Origin: Arthrobacter sp. SPG23
GTDB taxonomy: Bacteria; Actinomycetota; Actinomycetes; Actinomycetales; Micrococcaceae
Assembly: GCF_000876655.1 (NCBI RefSeq)
Contig: NZ_JYCN01000015.1
Coordinates: 182,154-246,153 of the forward strand
DNA: 64,000 nt
Reading direction: 5' to 3'
Shown piece after piece: positions 53,784 to 63,123 of the stretch (positions within the stretch are counted from its first letter, which is position 1; every line of letters starts with the position of its first letter). Position numbers and translations under genes: made by a program. The notes below the pieces were generated by a model that saw only the letters and a program-made list of their open reading frames with translations, made no database searches and was not told where the DNA came from.

Positions 53784-55240
53784 CGCGTACAAACCAGTCG
53801 GTTGAATACGTGCCGTCGGGCGCGAACCGCAAGGAGAGGAAGGAACGACGGCGGCGCTCGGCTGCCGCTGACAGCCGACCATGGGCGGCCGCTCTGAACC
53901 GGGCTGGCGAGATGCTCGGCACCCGGTTGGACACCGCCGAGCACGGAGGCGATTGGGGGAGCCGGGAACCCGCCTCGCTGCGTGGTCCGCACCGCCTGCG
54001 GCCGGCACCCCACCGCGCGTCCACCCTGACCTTCGCCGCGGCGTATCCGTTCATCACAGAATCGGGCCTCGGCCACGAAGGCACATATATCGGCACAGAC
54101 GTCTTCGGCTCGGGGGCGTTTTCCTACGATCCGTGGATTCTCTATGACAAGGGCGTCATCAGCGGACCCTCGATCGTTGTCATCGGCACCGTGGGGACCG
54201 GTAAATCCATGTGCGGAAAGTCCCTGGTGGCCAGGTCCATAACGCTGGGGCGGAAGGCCGCCGTCGCCTCCGATCCCAAAGGCGAATGGGTTGCCGTCGC
54301 CAATGCGGTTGGCGGCAAGGTCATTTCCGTGGGCCCCGGCCGCGCTGCACGCGTCAATCCACTCGACGCGGGGCCGCGTTCCAGCGCCTTGAGTGAGGCG
54401 CAGTGGCAGGCCGTGGTGCGCCAGCGCCGTCGCTACCTGTTAGTGGCACTGGTTTCTCTCATGCGGCAGGGCATGCCCCTCCGTCCCGTGGAGCACACTG
54501 CCCTGGACATGGCTCTAATGGAGACGGTAGCCGAGAACTCGAATCCGACGCTGCCGATGGTTCTGGACCATCTGTTGAACCCGTCGAAGGAAACGATCGG
54601 GCTGGTGGGCAAGGATGGGGGACTGGCGGTCAGCCACTCCCTGAGGCGGACGGTCTCCGGCGATCTGGAAGGCATGTTTGACGCCCCGTCCACGGTCGCT
54701 TTCGACGCCGATGCGCCCATGATGGTGATGGACACTTCTGCGCTCATCGGCGCCTCGGAGCAAGCATTGTCCCTGGCCGCCGCGTGCGGTGCCACTTGGC
54801 TGGAGGCAGCCGTCACCAATCCCGACGGCGGAAAACGGCTTGTGGTGTACGACGAAGGCTGGCGCATGCTGGCCGACCCGTACATGCTCGCCAAAATGAG
54901 CGAGCAGTGGCGGTTAGCCCGCACCTACGGCATTGCAAACCTGCTCATCATGCATAAAGTGGCCGACCTCAACGAAATCGGAGACAGCTCCAGCGGGCAC
55001 CGTCAGAAGGCGCTCGGCCTGCTGACCGAGGCGGACACCAGGATCATCTACCGGCAAAAGCACGACGCCATGCGACTGACGAAAGAAGCCCTGGGCCTGT
55101 CGGAGGCCGAATGCGAGCACGTAGAGAACCTCCCCAAGGGTGTTGGCCTCTGGAAGGTCGGGAACCGTTCCTTCATCGTGGCGAACCGGGTCACGACCGA
55201 TGAGCTTGAAGTCTTCGGCACCGACGACCGGATGATCTGA
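53780..55240 (+). CDS. VirB4-like conjugation ATPase
   Basis: This 486-residue P-loop ATPase has Walker A IGTVGTGKSMCGKS (about 134-147), DPKGEW, Walker B VVYDEGWRMLAD, and NLLIMHKV plus TRIIYRQ in the C-terminal part, as in VirB4/TraC. It is short for the family because the N-terminal half is the SCO6880-like gene. It powers assembly of the mating channel. A basic stretch (RKERKERRRRSAA) lies at residues 17-29. It ends directly before the coupling-protein gene. Confidence 0.88.
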   Translation: MTRTNQSVEYVPSGANRKERKERRRRSAAADSRPWAAALNRAGEMLGTRLDTAEHGGDWGSREPASLRGPHRLRPAPHRASTLTFAAAYPFITESGLGHEGTYIGTDVFGSGAFSYDPWILYDKGVISGPSIVVIGTVGTGKSMCGKSLVARSITLGRKAAVASDPKGEWVAVANAVGGKVISVGPGRAARVNPLDAGPRSSALSEAQWQAVVRQRRRYLLVALVSLMRQGMPLRPVEHTALDMALMETVAENSNPTLPMVLDHLLNPSKETIGLVGKDGGLAVSHSLRRTVSGDLEGMFDAPSTVAFDADAPMMVMDTSALIGASEQALSLAAACGATWLEAAVTNPDGGKRLVVYDEGWRMLADPYMLAKMSEQWRLARTYGIANLLIMHKVADLNEIGDSSSGHRQKALGLLTEADTRIIYRQKHDAMRLTKEALGLSEAECEHVENLPKGVGLWKVGNRSFIVANRVTTDELEVFGTDDRMI

Positions 55241-57061
55241 ATGCCACCCATGAGTTCGCGGCGAGGCACCGACAGCCCGTTGGTCACGGCCGGGCTTATC
55301 GCCGTGGCCGGCTATGTCTGTCTGTGTTTCCTGGTCCAAGGGGCAGCTAACGTCGTGATGGCGTGGCGCTGCGGCGGCAGTCTGCCGTCGCCGTTCAACC
55401 CGGCCGCCGCCGCCGGACTTTTCATCGGCCGGATCAACTGGGTGGTCCCGGTACCGCAGGGATGCGACGTCGGGACCGGCAGTATCTGGTGGATCGTTGG
55501 CCCGGTCCTCCTTCTGGCTGCTGCGCTCGCCGTGGGCTCTGTGTTGGCCTGGCGGAGGTGGAAACAATCGGGCTCATGGCTGCGCCAGGACATCCTGAGC
55601 CGCGAGGGCATCGCGCGCCGTACCGAGATCCTCCAAGATTTCGGAGCCAGGGCCGTTCTTAAGCGCGGCAAGTTCACGCGGCCAGGCCTCGCCAAACCGC
55701 GGATCCAGGACGTGGCCTGGACATTGGGCCGTTCCCGCGGTGTCACGATTCATGTCTCCACGGAGGAATCTATGGTCATCCAAGGTGCACCGCGCTCCGG
55801 TAAGGGCCTCTACGTGGTCATCAATGCCATCCTCGATGCGCCGGGTGCTGTTGTCACGACGTCCACCCGCGCCGACAACTTGGTGGTCACGATGCAGGCC
55901 CGGGCTACACACGGCAGGCCGGTCACCGTGTTCGACCCACAGAGCATGTCCGGACTGCCCTCAACACTTCGCTGGTCTCCTGTCCGCGGTTGCGAGGACC
56001 CAGATATAGCCACTCGCCGCGCTCTGGTTATCACTGCTGACACGGAGATGAAGGGAGAGAACGCTGCATGGCAAAAGCGCTCGCTGATCATCCTGCAATG
56101 CCTCCTTCATGCTGCGGCCCTGTCCGGCGAGGGCGTCCGCGCGTTTCGGCGCTGGTCTTCGAGTCCGGTCTTGGCACGTGAGGCGTTGGAGGTCCTGAGC
56201 CAACCGGCGGCGGCGCTGGGGTGGCAGGCCGATCTCATGGGCATCCTCGAGGATGACCCGCGGAACACGTCAAACTCCTGGATTGGTGTCTCGGCTGCCG
56301 TCGCACCGCTGTCGTCACCGAAAGTGCTGGGCGCACTGGATCCCCGGGACGAGTCGGAGGAATTCGACCCCAAAAGTTTCATCCGGGGCTGCGGCACCTT
56401 GTATCTGATCGGCACCCGTGCCGGAGCTGCTGCGGCGGGGCCGTATCTGTCTGCTCTGATCGACGACATCGACAACGCCGCGCGCGAACTGGCATTTGTC
56501 GCTCCGGGGGGAAGGCTGGATCCGCCGCTGTCCTTGATTCTTGATGAGATTGCCAACCTGGCACCGTGGCCGGGCCTGCCCATCGCCCTCTCTGACGGCG
56601 GCGGCATCGGAATATCAACGCTGGTGGTTCTCCAATCCCTGTCCCAGGCCCGTACCGGCTGGTCCATCGATGAAGCAGCCACTATCTGGGACTCGGCCAT
56701 CATCAAGGTGATCTTCGGCGGAGGCTCCGACGAACGTGACCTGCGCTCGCTGGCCGGGCTGCTGGGGGAGCGGAGCTTGACCTTGAACACCCGTTCCTGG
56801 TCTGCACAGGGCCGGCAGGACGGCGAACAGATCAGGGAGAGCCCGGTCCTGCCGCTTCATGAGATCAGGCGCTTGCCCGCAGGCACGGCCCTCATGCTGG
56901 GGCGTAGAACCCGGCCTATCCTCTTGGACTTGCGCGAATGGCACAAACGCAAAGACGCCGCCGAGCTCGGCCGGTCAAAGCTGGAGCTTGAACGGACCTT
57001 GGCCGATGGGCACCGTCTGCGACAGGCAGCAGTTGAGGAGCCGGCCGATGGCCAGCCATGA
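55241..57061 (+). CDS. VirD4/TraG-like type IV coupling protein
   Basis: This 606-residue protein has two N-terminal membrane helices (about 18-40 and 88-107) and a cytoplasmic ATPase domain: Walker A IQGAPRSGKGLYVV (about 180-193), DPQSMSG, and Walker B LSLILDEIANLAPWPGLP (about 430). Coupling proteins bring the relaxase-DNA complex to the channel. A relaxase partner is not found in the window. The stop overlaps the next gene by 14 bp. The start is ATG 55241, directly after the previous stop. Confidence 0.88.
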   Translation: MPPMSSRRGTDSPLVTAGLIAVAGYVCLCFLVQGAANVVMAWRCGGSLPSPFNPAAAAGLFIGRINWVVPVPQGCDVGTGSIWWIVGPVLLLAAALAVGSVLAWRRWKQSGSWLRQDILSREGIARRTEILQDFGARAVLKRGKFTRPGLAKPRIQDVAWTLGRSRGVTIHVSTEESMVIQGAPRSGKGLYVVINAILDAPGAVVTTSTRADNLVVTMQARATHGRPVTVFDPQSMSGLPSTLRWSPVRGCEDPDIATRRALVITADTEMKGENAAWQKRSLIILQCLLHAAALSGEGVRAFRRWSSSPVLAREALEVLSQPAAALGWQADLMGILEDDPRNTSNSWIGVSAAVAPLSSPKVLGALDPRDESEEFDPKSFIRGCGTLYLIGTRAGAAAAGPYLSALIDDIDNAARELAFVAPGGRLDPPLSLILDEIANLAPWPGLPIALSDGGGIGISTLVVLQSLSQARTGWSIDEAATIWDSAIIKVIFGGGSDERDLRSLAGLLGERSLTLNTRSWSAQGRQDGEQIRESPVLPLHEIRRLPAGTALMLGRRTRPILLDLREWHKRKDAAELGRSKLELERTLADGHRLRQAAVEEPADGQP

Positions 57062-57557
57062 CGACGTCGAACGCTTTGAGATCCCTTCAGCCGGAGCTGA
57101 CGACGATGAGCTGACGGCGGAGCTCTTCCGCTCTGCATTCCGGCCACCGGGGCGGGCATCCGGCGTGACATACCGTTGGCGGGAAATGACAGCTGAGCAG
57201 GCCGGCAGCGTTTGGCGTTCTTTGGCGGTCTGGGTCCGCTGGCTTGTTGCCACGTACCAGCTGACGACGTCGGTGGTTCCGGACTGCTGGTGGCGCCATT
57301 CCGAGATCGTGGCCGAGCTGTATGCTCTGCAGCGGGCGGAACTGGCCTCTTACGCCAGCGACGATCCCGGGTTCGGACCCCTGGCCTTTCACGAACGGCT
57401 GCCGCACGCTGTCGAGCGTCTGCGGATCCATACCCGGACTGCCGGGTGTGTCGGCCTACAGACGCACAAGGAGTCCGCAGTGAGAACCCTCCGGCTCGAC
57501 CTGGCGGGCTTCGTTGAGTGGCAGGCGGCTTCCCACCAGGTCGGGGGCGAATTCTGA
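57048..57557 (+). CDS. DUF4913-like protein
   Basis: This 169-residue protein has VWRSLAVWVRWLVATYQLTTSVVPDCWWRHSEIVAELYALQRAELASYASDDPGFGPLAFHERLPHAVERLR. The pattern (W-x-x-W, then a CWWRHxxxxxELxAL helix and a final FHxxL-P-xxxRL) is what is seen in DUF4913 proteins next to coupling proteins in actinobacterial elements. The role is unknown. It may act with the coupling protein in relaxosome work; this is inferred from position. Confidence 0.65.
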   Translation: MASHDDVERFEIPSAGADDDELTAELFRSAFRPPGRASGVTYRWREMTAEQAGSVWRSLAVWVRWLVATYQLTTSVVPDCWWRHSEIVAELYALQRAELASYASDDPGFGPLAFHERLPHAVERLRIHTRTAGCVGLQTHKESAVRTLRLDLAGFVEWQAASHQVGGEF

Positions 57558-57646
57558 AGTCATGCTGTTGGCCCTTTCTCAGGACATGAACAAGTATCCG
57601 CGGGGTGGTCCCGGCCGGATTCCAAGAAGCATGAAGGGCGGCTGTC

Positions 57647-58810
57647 GTGGCCCCTGAATCTGAGGACGTATCGAGTGCAATGGCGGCAGATGCTGCGCCG
57701 GGCCGGAGTGAATCGGGCAATTCCCGCATGACGCCCGAGGAGCGCATCTCTGCCTTGACGGATGGCCTCCACAGGATCCTGGAAAAGGCAGTCGAATCTC
57801 CGTCGCAGTGGCAGACGCTGTTGGATGCTTCCGCAACGTTGTGGCGTTACTCGGGCGGCAATGTCGCCCTTCTCAAGATGCAGATGGCCCAGCGCGGTAC
57901 CGACGATCCCACACTGGTGGCCGGGTACAAGGAATGGGCCCGCCACGGCCGCACGGTGCTGAGAGGTGAGCATGCACTCTGGGTGATAGCTCCCCGCACA
58001 GCCCGACTCCAGCAGGTCACGCTTCCTGACGGTACCCGGCAACGGATCCCTGCAGGTGAGCATGTGCCCCATGGCGCCGTCGACGATGGACAGAAGACGG
58101 TCATCACAGGCTGGCGGGGCCAGGCAGTCTTCGACGTCTCACAAACGCAGGGCACGCCGCTGCTCGTTCCCCGCGGCGGTGCCGAATCTGTGCTGGACGT
58201 AGCTGGGCTGTGCGGATCTCTGACCACGGTGGCGGGCAGCCATGGCTTCAAAGTCGACGTGACAGGCGCCCAGTACGGGCTGACGAGCGGATTCACGGAT
58301 TTCACCCACCGCCGGGTCCAGGTCGGCGCCTGGCTCAGCCCGGAAGAGCGTGCAGCTGTCCTTGCACACGAACTTGGACATGTGCTGCTTCATGGTCCCG
58401 ACGATGCGGTCGGCCGGCTGTATGGCAGCAGCGCAGATCATCGGGGACTGGCTGAGGTGGAAGCCGAATCCGTGGCTTACACGGTGCTTAAGGCCCACGG
58501 GATCGACCGCGCACCTCAGTCTGCAACGTATCTCGCCGGATGGGCTGACGTCGTCATTGACGCGAAGCAGGATGCGATGGGGCGCGACGCTGGCAGCAAG
58601 CTGCCGGTGTCCCGCGCAGACATTGCGAAGTCCGTACTGGGTCGCGTTACCGCGGCCAGCAAGGGAATTCTCGAAATCACACACCCGCCGGGATTCGGCG
58701 GCAAGATCACCGCTGTCGACGCGGCCCCGCGGTTGAGCCCGGCAGCGTCCTATGCGGGCGTGCAACAACCTTTGCGGTCGCCTGACGGACCAGTAATGGC
58801 CGGGCCTTGA
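57647..58810 (+). CDS. ArdC-like antirestriction protein with metallopeptidase domain
   Basis: This 387-residue protein has an N-terminal ArdC-like ssDNA-binding domain (about 30-190: FxR-type helix WQTLLDASATLWRYSGGNVALLKMQMAQRG ... GYKEWARHGRTVLRGEHALWVIAP). A zinc-peptidase domain follows, with VLAHELGHVLLHG (HExxH, about 238-250) and EVEAESVAYTVL (third ligand Glu). Such proteins protect incoming DNA from host restriction in other plasmids. GTG 57647 is chosen. It is followed by ssb, a normal partner in plasmid leading regions. A type IIG restriction enzyme lies in the same element, so it may also spare the element from its own kind. Confidence 0.85.
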   Translation: MAPESEDVSSAMAADAAPGRSESGNSRMTPEERISALTDGLHRILEKAVESPSQWQTLLDASATLWRYSGGNVALLKMQMAQRGTDDPTLVAGYKEWARHGRTVLRGEHALWVIAPRTARLQQVTLPDGTRQRIPAGEHVPHGAVDDGQKTVITGWRGQAVFDVSQTQGTPLLVPRGGAESVLDVAGLCGSLTTVAGSHGFKVDVTGAQYGLTSGFTDFTHRRVQVGAWLSPEERAAVLAHELGHVLLHGPDDAVGRLYGSSADHRGLAEVEAESVAYTVLKAHGIDRAPQSATYLAGWADVVIDAKQDAMGRDAGSKLPVSRADIAKSVLGRVTAASKGILEITHPPGFGGKITAVDAAPRLSPAASYAGVQQPLRSPDGPVMAGP

Positions 58811-58872
58811 ACCCGGCTGGCAACAATCTGTCCGGCGGGAGAGTCCCGCCGGCTTTGGAAAGGACAAGAACC

Positions 58873-59385
58873 ATGGGCACCAAAATCCCGATCAGCATCG
58901 CCGGCAACCTGGTTGCCGATCCCGAACTCAGCGTAGGCGAAAGCGGAGTGGCTCACGCTAAGCTCAGGGTCGCCGTCAACCAGAGAATCCAAGGCGCGGA
59001 CGGCGCTTGGCAGGACGGAGAACCTGTCTTCCACAATGTCTCTGCATTCCGTGCGCTGGCCGAGAACTCGGCGAGTTCACTGCGAAAGGGCGACCCGGTA
59101 ACGGTGGCGGGCGAGTTGGAATTCCGCGCATACGAGAAGGACGGCGAACGCCGCGAAGCCCGACGCATTGTCGCCGACACCATAGGCCCGGATCTCCGTT
59201 TCGGGACCGCAGTGTACCAGCGCATGTCTCATGCGCAGGTTGCGGCGCCAGAGGCTGACATGCGTGCTGGCCTCGAATCGCCCGTTGCAGCAGAGGCTGC
59301 TACGCCGGCGTATAACGTCAGTTCGAAGAGCCCGGTGGTGGTGCCCCCTTTCGGGGCCACGGCGGGGAATGAGATGAGTTTCTGA
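58873..59385 (+). CDS. ssb: single-stranded DNA-binding protein, element-borne
   Basis: This 170-residue protein has an OB fold: IPISIAGNLVADPELSVGESGVAHAKLRVAVNQR, then VFHNVSAFRALAENSASSLRKGDPVTVAGELEFRAYEKDGERR. The acidic DDDIPF-type tail of chromosomal SSB is missing; it ends ATAGNEMSF. It would coat transferred single strands. AAAGGAC lies 8 bp before ATG 58873. The gene is followed by a strong hairpin. Confidence 0.88.
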   Translation: MGTKIPISIAGNLVADPELSVGESGVAHAKLRVAVNQRIQGADGAWQDGEPVFHNVSAFRALAENSASSLRKGDPVTVAGELEFRAYEKDGERREARRIVADTIGPDLRFGTAVYQRMSHAQVAAPEADMRAGLESPVAAEAATPAYNVSSKSPVVVPPFGATAGNEMSF

Positions 59386-59423
59386 GAGCTGCAGGGCAGT
59401 CCGCATGACGGGCTTGAGGCACT

Positions 59424-59456
59424 TAAAGCGGGTTGGTGAGCAACCAACCCGCTTTA
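59424..59456. terminator. perfect 14-bp hairpin after ssb; 59386-59700 otherwise empty
   Basis: TAAAGCGGGTTGGT (59424-59437) and ACCAACCCGCTTTA (59443-59456) have a 5-nt loop. The stem has A-T ends that can act as a short tract in both directions. It marks the probable end of the transfer transcript. The remaining 315-bp gap holds no gene; a -10-like TAGAGT is at 59663-59668. Confidence 0.8.
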
Positions 59457-59700
59457 CCGTGATGGCAGGCGCCGGAGTACTGGTGGTCACCGACGTCACC
59501 CCGGCTGCGAAGGGATGCTTGCCGTGGCGTTCTCCAATCAGTACGGGACGGAGCGCACCCGCCTCGTCCGCCCCAACCGTAGTTTTCTGATCGCCTGGCA
59601 AGGGAATCCTGCTTGCCGAAGTTACTTCCCGACCCCCTCGGGGCGGGTGCGCGGCGCCCCTTAGAGTGGTGGGGAGAACTCACACCGATCTGGGGGAACC

Positions 59701-60039
59701 ATGGCTATCGACTGGACCAGGCTGCTTCTGCAAGCCTCAAAGCGCGGGCTGAAGGCCCTCTACTCAGAGAGGGGTGGCCACGACCGTCCCAGCGGGCCCA
59801 TGGTGAAGCAGATCAAAGGGGATTTCCGCAACGTCGCCGATCATCACCACCGCCAGCACCAAGGCGACTGGCTGACCGTGGTGGACATCGAGACGAGGGT
59901 CGGAACGCGGTACCTCTGCCGCTGTCCCGGCGGTTACGGTGTCTATGTGGACGCCGAGAACGTCACGAAGACCCGGCATGTCCCGGAGCCCCCGGACGGC
60001 TTCCGAGTGAACAAGGCCAGCTGCGAAAAAGGGCTGTAG
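59701..60039 (+). CDS. hypothetical protein
   Basis: This 112-residue soluble basic protein (MAIDWTRLLLQASKRGLKALYSERGG...) has a central HHHRQHQGDWLTVVDIETRVGTRYLCRCPGGYGVYVDAENV. Its two Cys and a run of His suggest possible metal binding, but no family is recognised. GGGGGAA lies 4-5 bp before ATG. It converges on the DUF2510 gene. Confidence 0.6.
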   Translation: MAIDWTRLLLQASKRGLKALYSERGGHDRPSGPMVKQIKGDFRNVADHHHRQHQGDWLTVVDIETRVGTRYLCRCPGGYGVYVDAENVTKTRHVPEPPDGFRVNKASCEKGL

Positions 60040-60130
60040 GTCCGGGCCGAGTCTCAATCGTCGGTGTGGCCAACCGGCGTGTCAGGATGTTGCCGGCCGG
60101 GTGCCCATGCGTCCTTCAGTCTTCTCGCGC

Positions 60131-60769
60131 CTAGGAACGCCGCAACAGGTCTTGCTTCTTCCATTCGAACTCTTCGGGTGTGACTATGCCTTTGTCGCGC
60201 AGGCGGGCCAGTTCCTCGATTTGGCTGGCTGCCGTCGGCATCGGATGAGCTGCGGGAGTGGCAGCTCGGGAAGCCTGCGTTGACCGGAGTATCGCCATGA
60301 TGATGGCACTGGCGAGGATCAGGAGGACACCGATGAGGATCAGGGCCCAAACCCACACGGTCGCGGAGGCGATGCTTTCCTTGCAGTCGGCGGCGTACGT
60401 GGTCCGTCCAAACCCGCTGTCCTGGGCGATAGCATCCATGTACTCGGCGACGCTGTTCTCCTTGAATGGTGCGCCACAGTTGTCCCCTGCATTCGTGAAC
60501 CCGTTCGTGATTCCCAAGAAGATCAGCAGGACACCGGCGCCTATGCCGAAGAGCCATCCCACGCCGGCGGGCTTAGGTTTGCGTGGGGCTGCAGCCGCAT
60601 TCGTCTCGAATGGCGCACGGGGTCCGGGGTGCCCTGGTTGCAACGGGGAAATGGTTGCCTGGATGTCCCGGGTCAAAGAGAAACGATCCGTCTCAGGCCC
60701 CCAGACGGTCCCGTCGAAATAGGCGACTGTTGTCGGTTCCTGGGTGTCTGCGTACCAACCCTGTTGCAT
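60131..60769 (-). CDS. DUF2510 / SHOCT-domain membrane protein
   Basis: This 212-residue protein starts with a DUF2510 motif (QQGWYADTQEPTTVAYFDGTVWGPETDRF), then has two membrane helices (about 71-92 and 140-163) enclosing a small outer domain with two Cys, and a C-terminal SHOCT motif (IEELARLRDKGIVTPEEFEWKKQDLLRR). This combination is common in actinobacteria; the SHOCT motif aids assembly, while the function is unknown. ATG 60769 is chosen as it starts at the DUF2510 motif; the longer frame to 60850 has no homology. Confidence 0.8.
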   Translation of the reverse strand: MQQGWYADTQEPTTVAYFDGTVWGPETDRFSLTRDIQATISPLQPGHPGPRAPFETNAAAAPRKPKPAGVGWLFGIGAGVLLIFLGITNGFTNAGDNCGAPFKENSVAEYMDAIAQDSGFGRTTYAADCKESIASATVWVWALILIGVLLILASAIIMAILRSTQASRAATPAAHPMPTAASQIEELARLRDKGIVTPEEFEWKKQDLLRRS

Positions 60770-60907
60770 TTGTGCCCCCCAATAATTCGAGCGGGGGAGT
60801 GCCGGAAGAAGTGTGACTGGCAGGACCCGCTTGTTTGCAACAGGGTACATGGACGATGCTGCAGCAGAGGCTTAGCTTCAGCGCAGTTTTGGATCAAGAT
60901 TTACACG

Positions 60908-61258
60908 GTGATTGAGACGCCACCTGCGCAGGTGATCCGGGACCTCCACGGTGCCCGGATCCAGTTCGGGCCTGGCGCGCAGGTATCGGCGCGGATGGCG
61001 GAACGCCTGACCGGACCAGGCGGTGTCAGCGGCCACCTCAACAACAATGGGCTCGACGAGCGCGAGGTGGATCGGCTCCTTGTCCTTGGTGAACCGGTCC
61101 ATCTCTTCCGGCCACGGATGATCCTGGCGGGGATGTGTAGTTGCGCCGCGAGTGTCTTCGCCGCCGACTTCCTAAGGGGAGAGGTGGATCCGACGATCCA
61201 GAGCCGCCCGAACATCGGCAGACCGGCGACGATGGAGGAGGGGAGTCCCGCCGACTAA
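60908..61258 (+). CDS. hypothetical protein
   Basis: This 116-residue protein (GTG 60908: VIETPPAQVIRDLHGARIQFGPGAQVSARMAERL...) is followed by a C-terminal TMEEGSPAD. The frame is open further upstream but overlaps the start region of the divergent DUF2510 gene. There is no clear ribosome site. Amino-acid content looks protein-like, with no known domain. Confidence 0.4.
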   Translation: MIETPPAQVIRDLHGARIQFGPGAQVSARMAERLTGPGGVSGHLNNNGLDEREVDRLLVLGEPVHLFRPRMILAGMCSCAASVFAADFLRGEVDPTIQSRPNIGRPATMEEGSPAD

Positions 61259-62612
61259 TGACGGCAGCGCAGACAACGTCCAGGGAGCTTCTATGCCTTC
61301 ACCGTCAGCCACTGCCTGCACCATCGCAGGTGGGTCACGAGGCAGTCGCTTCACCGCGGCTCCGTAAGATGGCAGCTGAAAGACTAAATGGCGAAACCCA
61401 TGCCCTAGACCATGCGTAGAACAGGCCCCCGCTGCTGAGAAACCCCATATGCGGGATAAACGGCGTTCTGGATTGCCGGTTTGGTTATGGAAAACCCGCG
61501 TATCCCCGGAAGCCGGGATCGGGCCCCTCACCCCCGCTTCAGGCCTCTCCTACGTGTGGTTTGTGCAGGATAGGAACCCTCATCTTCTCGGGCCGCGGCT
61601 TGTACCAATCCTGTGTGCGGCAGCCCTCGCAGAAGAGCAGCGCTGCGCGCCGCTGGCCTCCCTCCCCTTCGGTGGCCGGGCTCCGCCCTCAGCCTCACCT
61701 GTCAGGGTCCTCCGGCCGGCCTCCATCCGACGGGACTGCGTCCCGGCCCGTCAGCCTGCGGCCTACAAGCAAAGGGGCTCCGCCCCCGGGGGTGCCCCAT
61801 CCAGTCCCGGCCTCGGCCTGCAGTCAGCCGGACAGGGAGCGCTGCGCGCAGGCTCGTCGTGGAACGGCCAGTGCCCAGTGACGAGATGGTCTTCGGGTGG
61901 TAGGGGCTTCGCCCCGGGAAGGCAGGGGGCAACGTCGCGTGGAACGCCAAGTCATCGGACAGTCATCGCGCTGCGCGAGCAGCGAGGAGAACCTCACCGT
62001 CATCTCGGAGTGGCGCGGACCGGTACACGATCCGCCTCCCCAACGACCAGCTCTTCGGACGGACGAAGTCCGGCTCCAGGCCGAAGGCCTTGTCCTTGAA
62101 GAAAGGTTTCTCATCAGGAGGCCCGCTGCGAAGCAGCCGGACCACGGACCGACAACGGGAAGACCAACGCACAGGAGAACAGCCCGGCGGCAGCCGGGCA
62201 AGGACCACTCCACGTGGAACGCACAGACAACGAGACGGGGACACGAGACGCCATCCTTGAGGGCCACCCCCGGGCGCGAATCGCCTACCCGCCAACCAGC
62301 AGCCCAGGCTCGACGAGAAGACAACGACCAGTGCACGCAACGGGCGGCGCAGCCGCCTAGCCTCGCAGGGAAGGCCAGTCCCATGAGAGAAAGCAGCAAC
62401 CAAGGGGGAGCGGAAGGAGCGCAGCACCGGGCGCGCAGCGCCCTGGCCGACGAGGCCGACGCAAAGAGAACGGACAGTGAAGAAGGAGAACTCAAAGGGA
62501 AACGAACAGCGGGAAGGGAAAACGGGAAGGAGAACGCAACGGTTGGGGCGAGGGCGCTTGCCCGATACGAGTCGTTGGAGCCGTACGCGCTGAGCGAGTT
62601 GGCCAGGGGTTG
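61259..62612. other. 1.35-kb hairpin-rich non-coding region, candidate transfer or replication origin
   Basis: No frame here looks like a real protein; long open frames come from purine bias. Hairpins include GCCCGGC/GCCGGGC (62182-62199), CCGCTGC/GCAGCCGG around 62122-62140 and GGGGCTCCGCCCC-type repeats around 61776-61800. CGTGGAACG occurs three times (about 61858, 61938 and 62212), twice followed by SCMAGT. Such iterated motifs and stems next to transfer genes are the form of oriT or oriV, but no nic-site consensus was recognised. Confidence 0.4.
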
Positions 62613-62850
62613 TTCGTAGACCACGACGACTACACGCTATATTCGGTCACGAAGGTGAAGTACGCAGGCAAAGCCGGCGCGTGGGACAAGAACCGCGTCA
62701 TCTACAACTCCCGCATCACCCTGTTGTCCACCCCAGCCGAGGCCCGCCGCTACATGCCGGGCTAACAGCCTGCCGCGGATTGGATCCTCGAGCGCTATCA
62801 GGTCAAGACCGACAAGCCGTCGGGGATCGTCAATGAATCGAACGACCGGT
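62613..62850 (+). pseudogene. remnant of an ISP-type restriction helicase / helicase-methylase
   Basis: The frame from TTC 62613 reads VTKVKYAGKAGAWDKNRVIYNSRITLLSTPAEARRYMPG, then an in-frame TAA (62763-62765), then ADWILERYQVKTDKPSGIVNESND. Large type ISP restriction enzymes and related DEAD/H helicase-methylases contain just this order near their C-terminus (DK-R-YNSRIT-x-PAEA-Y ... DWI-ERYQVKTDK-SGIVNDPND). The match is by memory of the family. The rest of the gene (over 4 kb) is missing. Confidence 0.65.
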
Positions 62851-63123
62851 CCCGTGAGCTCCTCGCCAGGTCGACGAATGCCCCGCAAGGGTACGGCTTA
62901 CGGGTACCATGCGCGACATTTACCGCCGCCAAATGCCGCCACTTGTCGCTGCGATTCACGGCGCGGTTCCTAAAAAAGGGCTTGAAGTGTCTCACGAACG
63001 ATCGTCATCGTTCGGCAACCGGGGAGGGGTTATTAGCGCCACTTTTCCGCGCAGTGGTCCTCGACCCCCGATTCCGTTGGGGCGAGAGTAACGGCAGCGT
63101 GGTTTGCAGGCGGGCGCTCCCCT

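Noticed and set aside
61897..62619. 240-codon plus-strand frame in the hairpin-rich region
   Set aside because: It is very rich in Arg/Glu/Gln/Pro with no domain pattern and no ribosome site; strand purine bias explains it. The opposite-strand frame is equally unconvincing.
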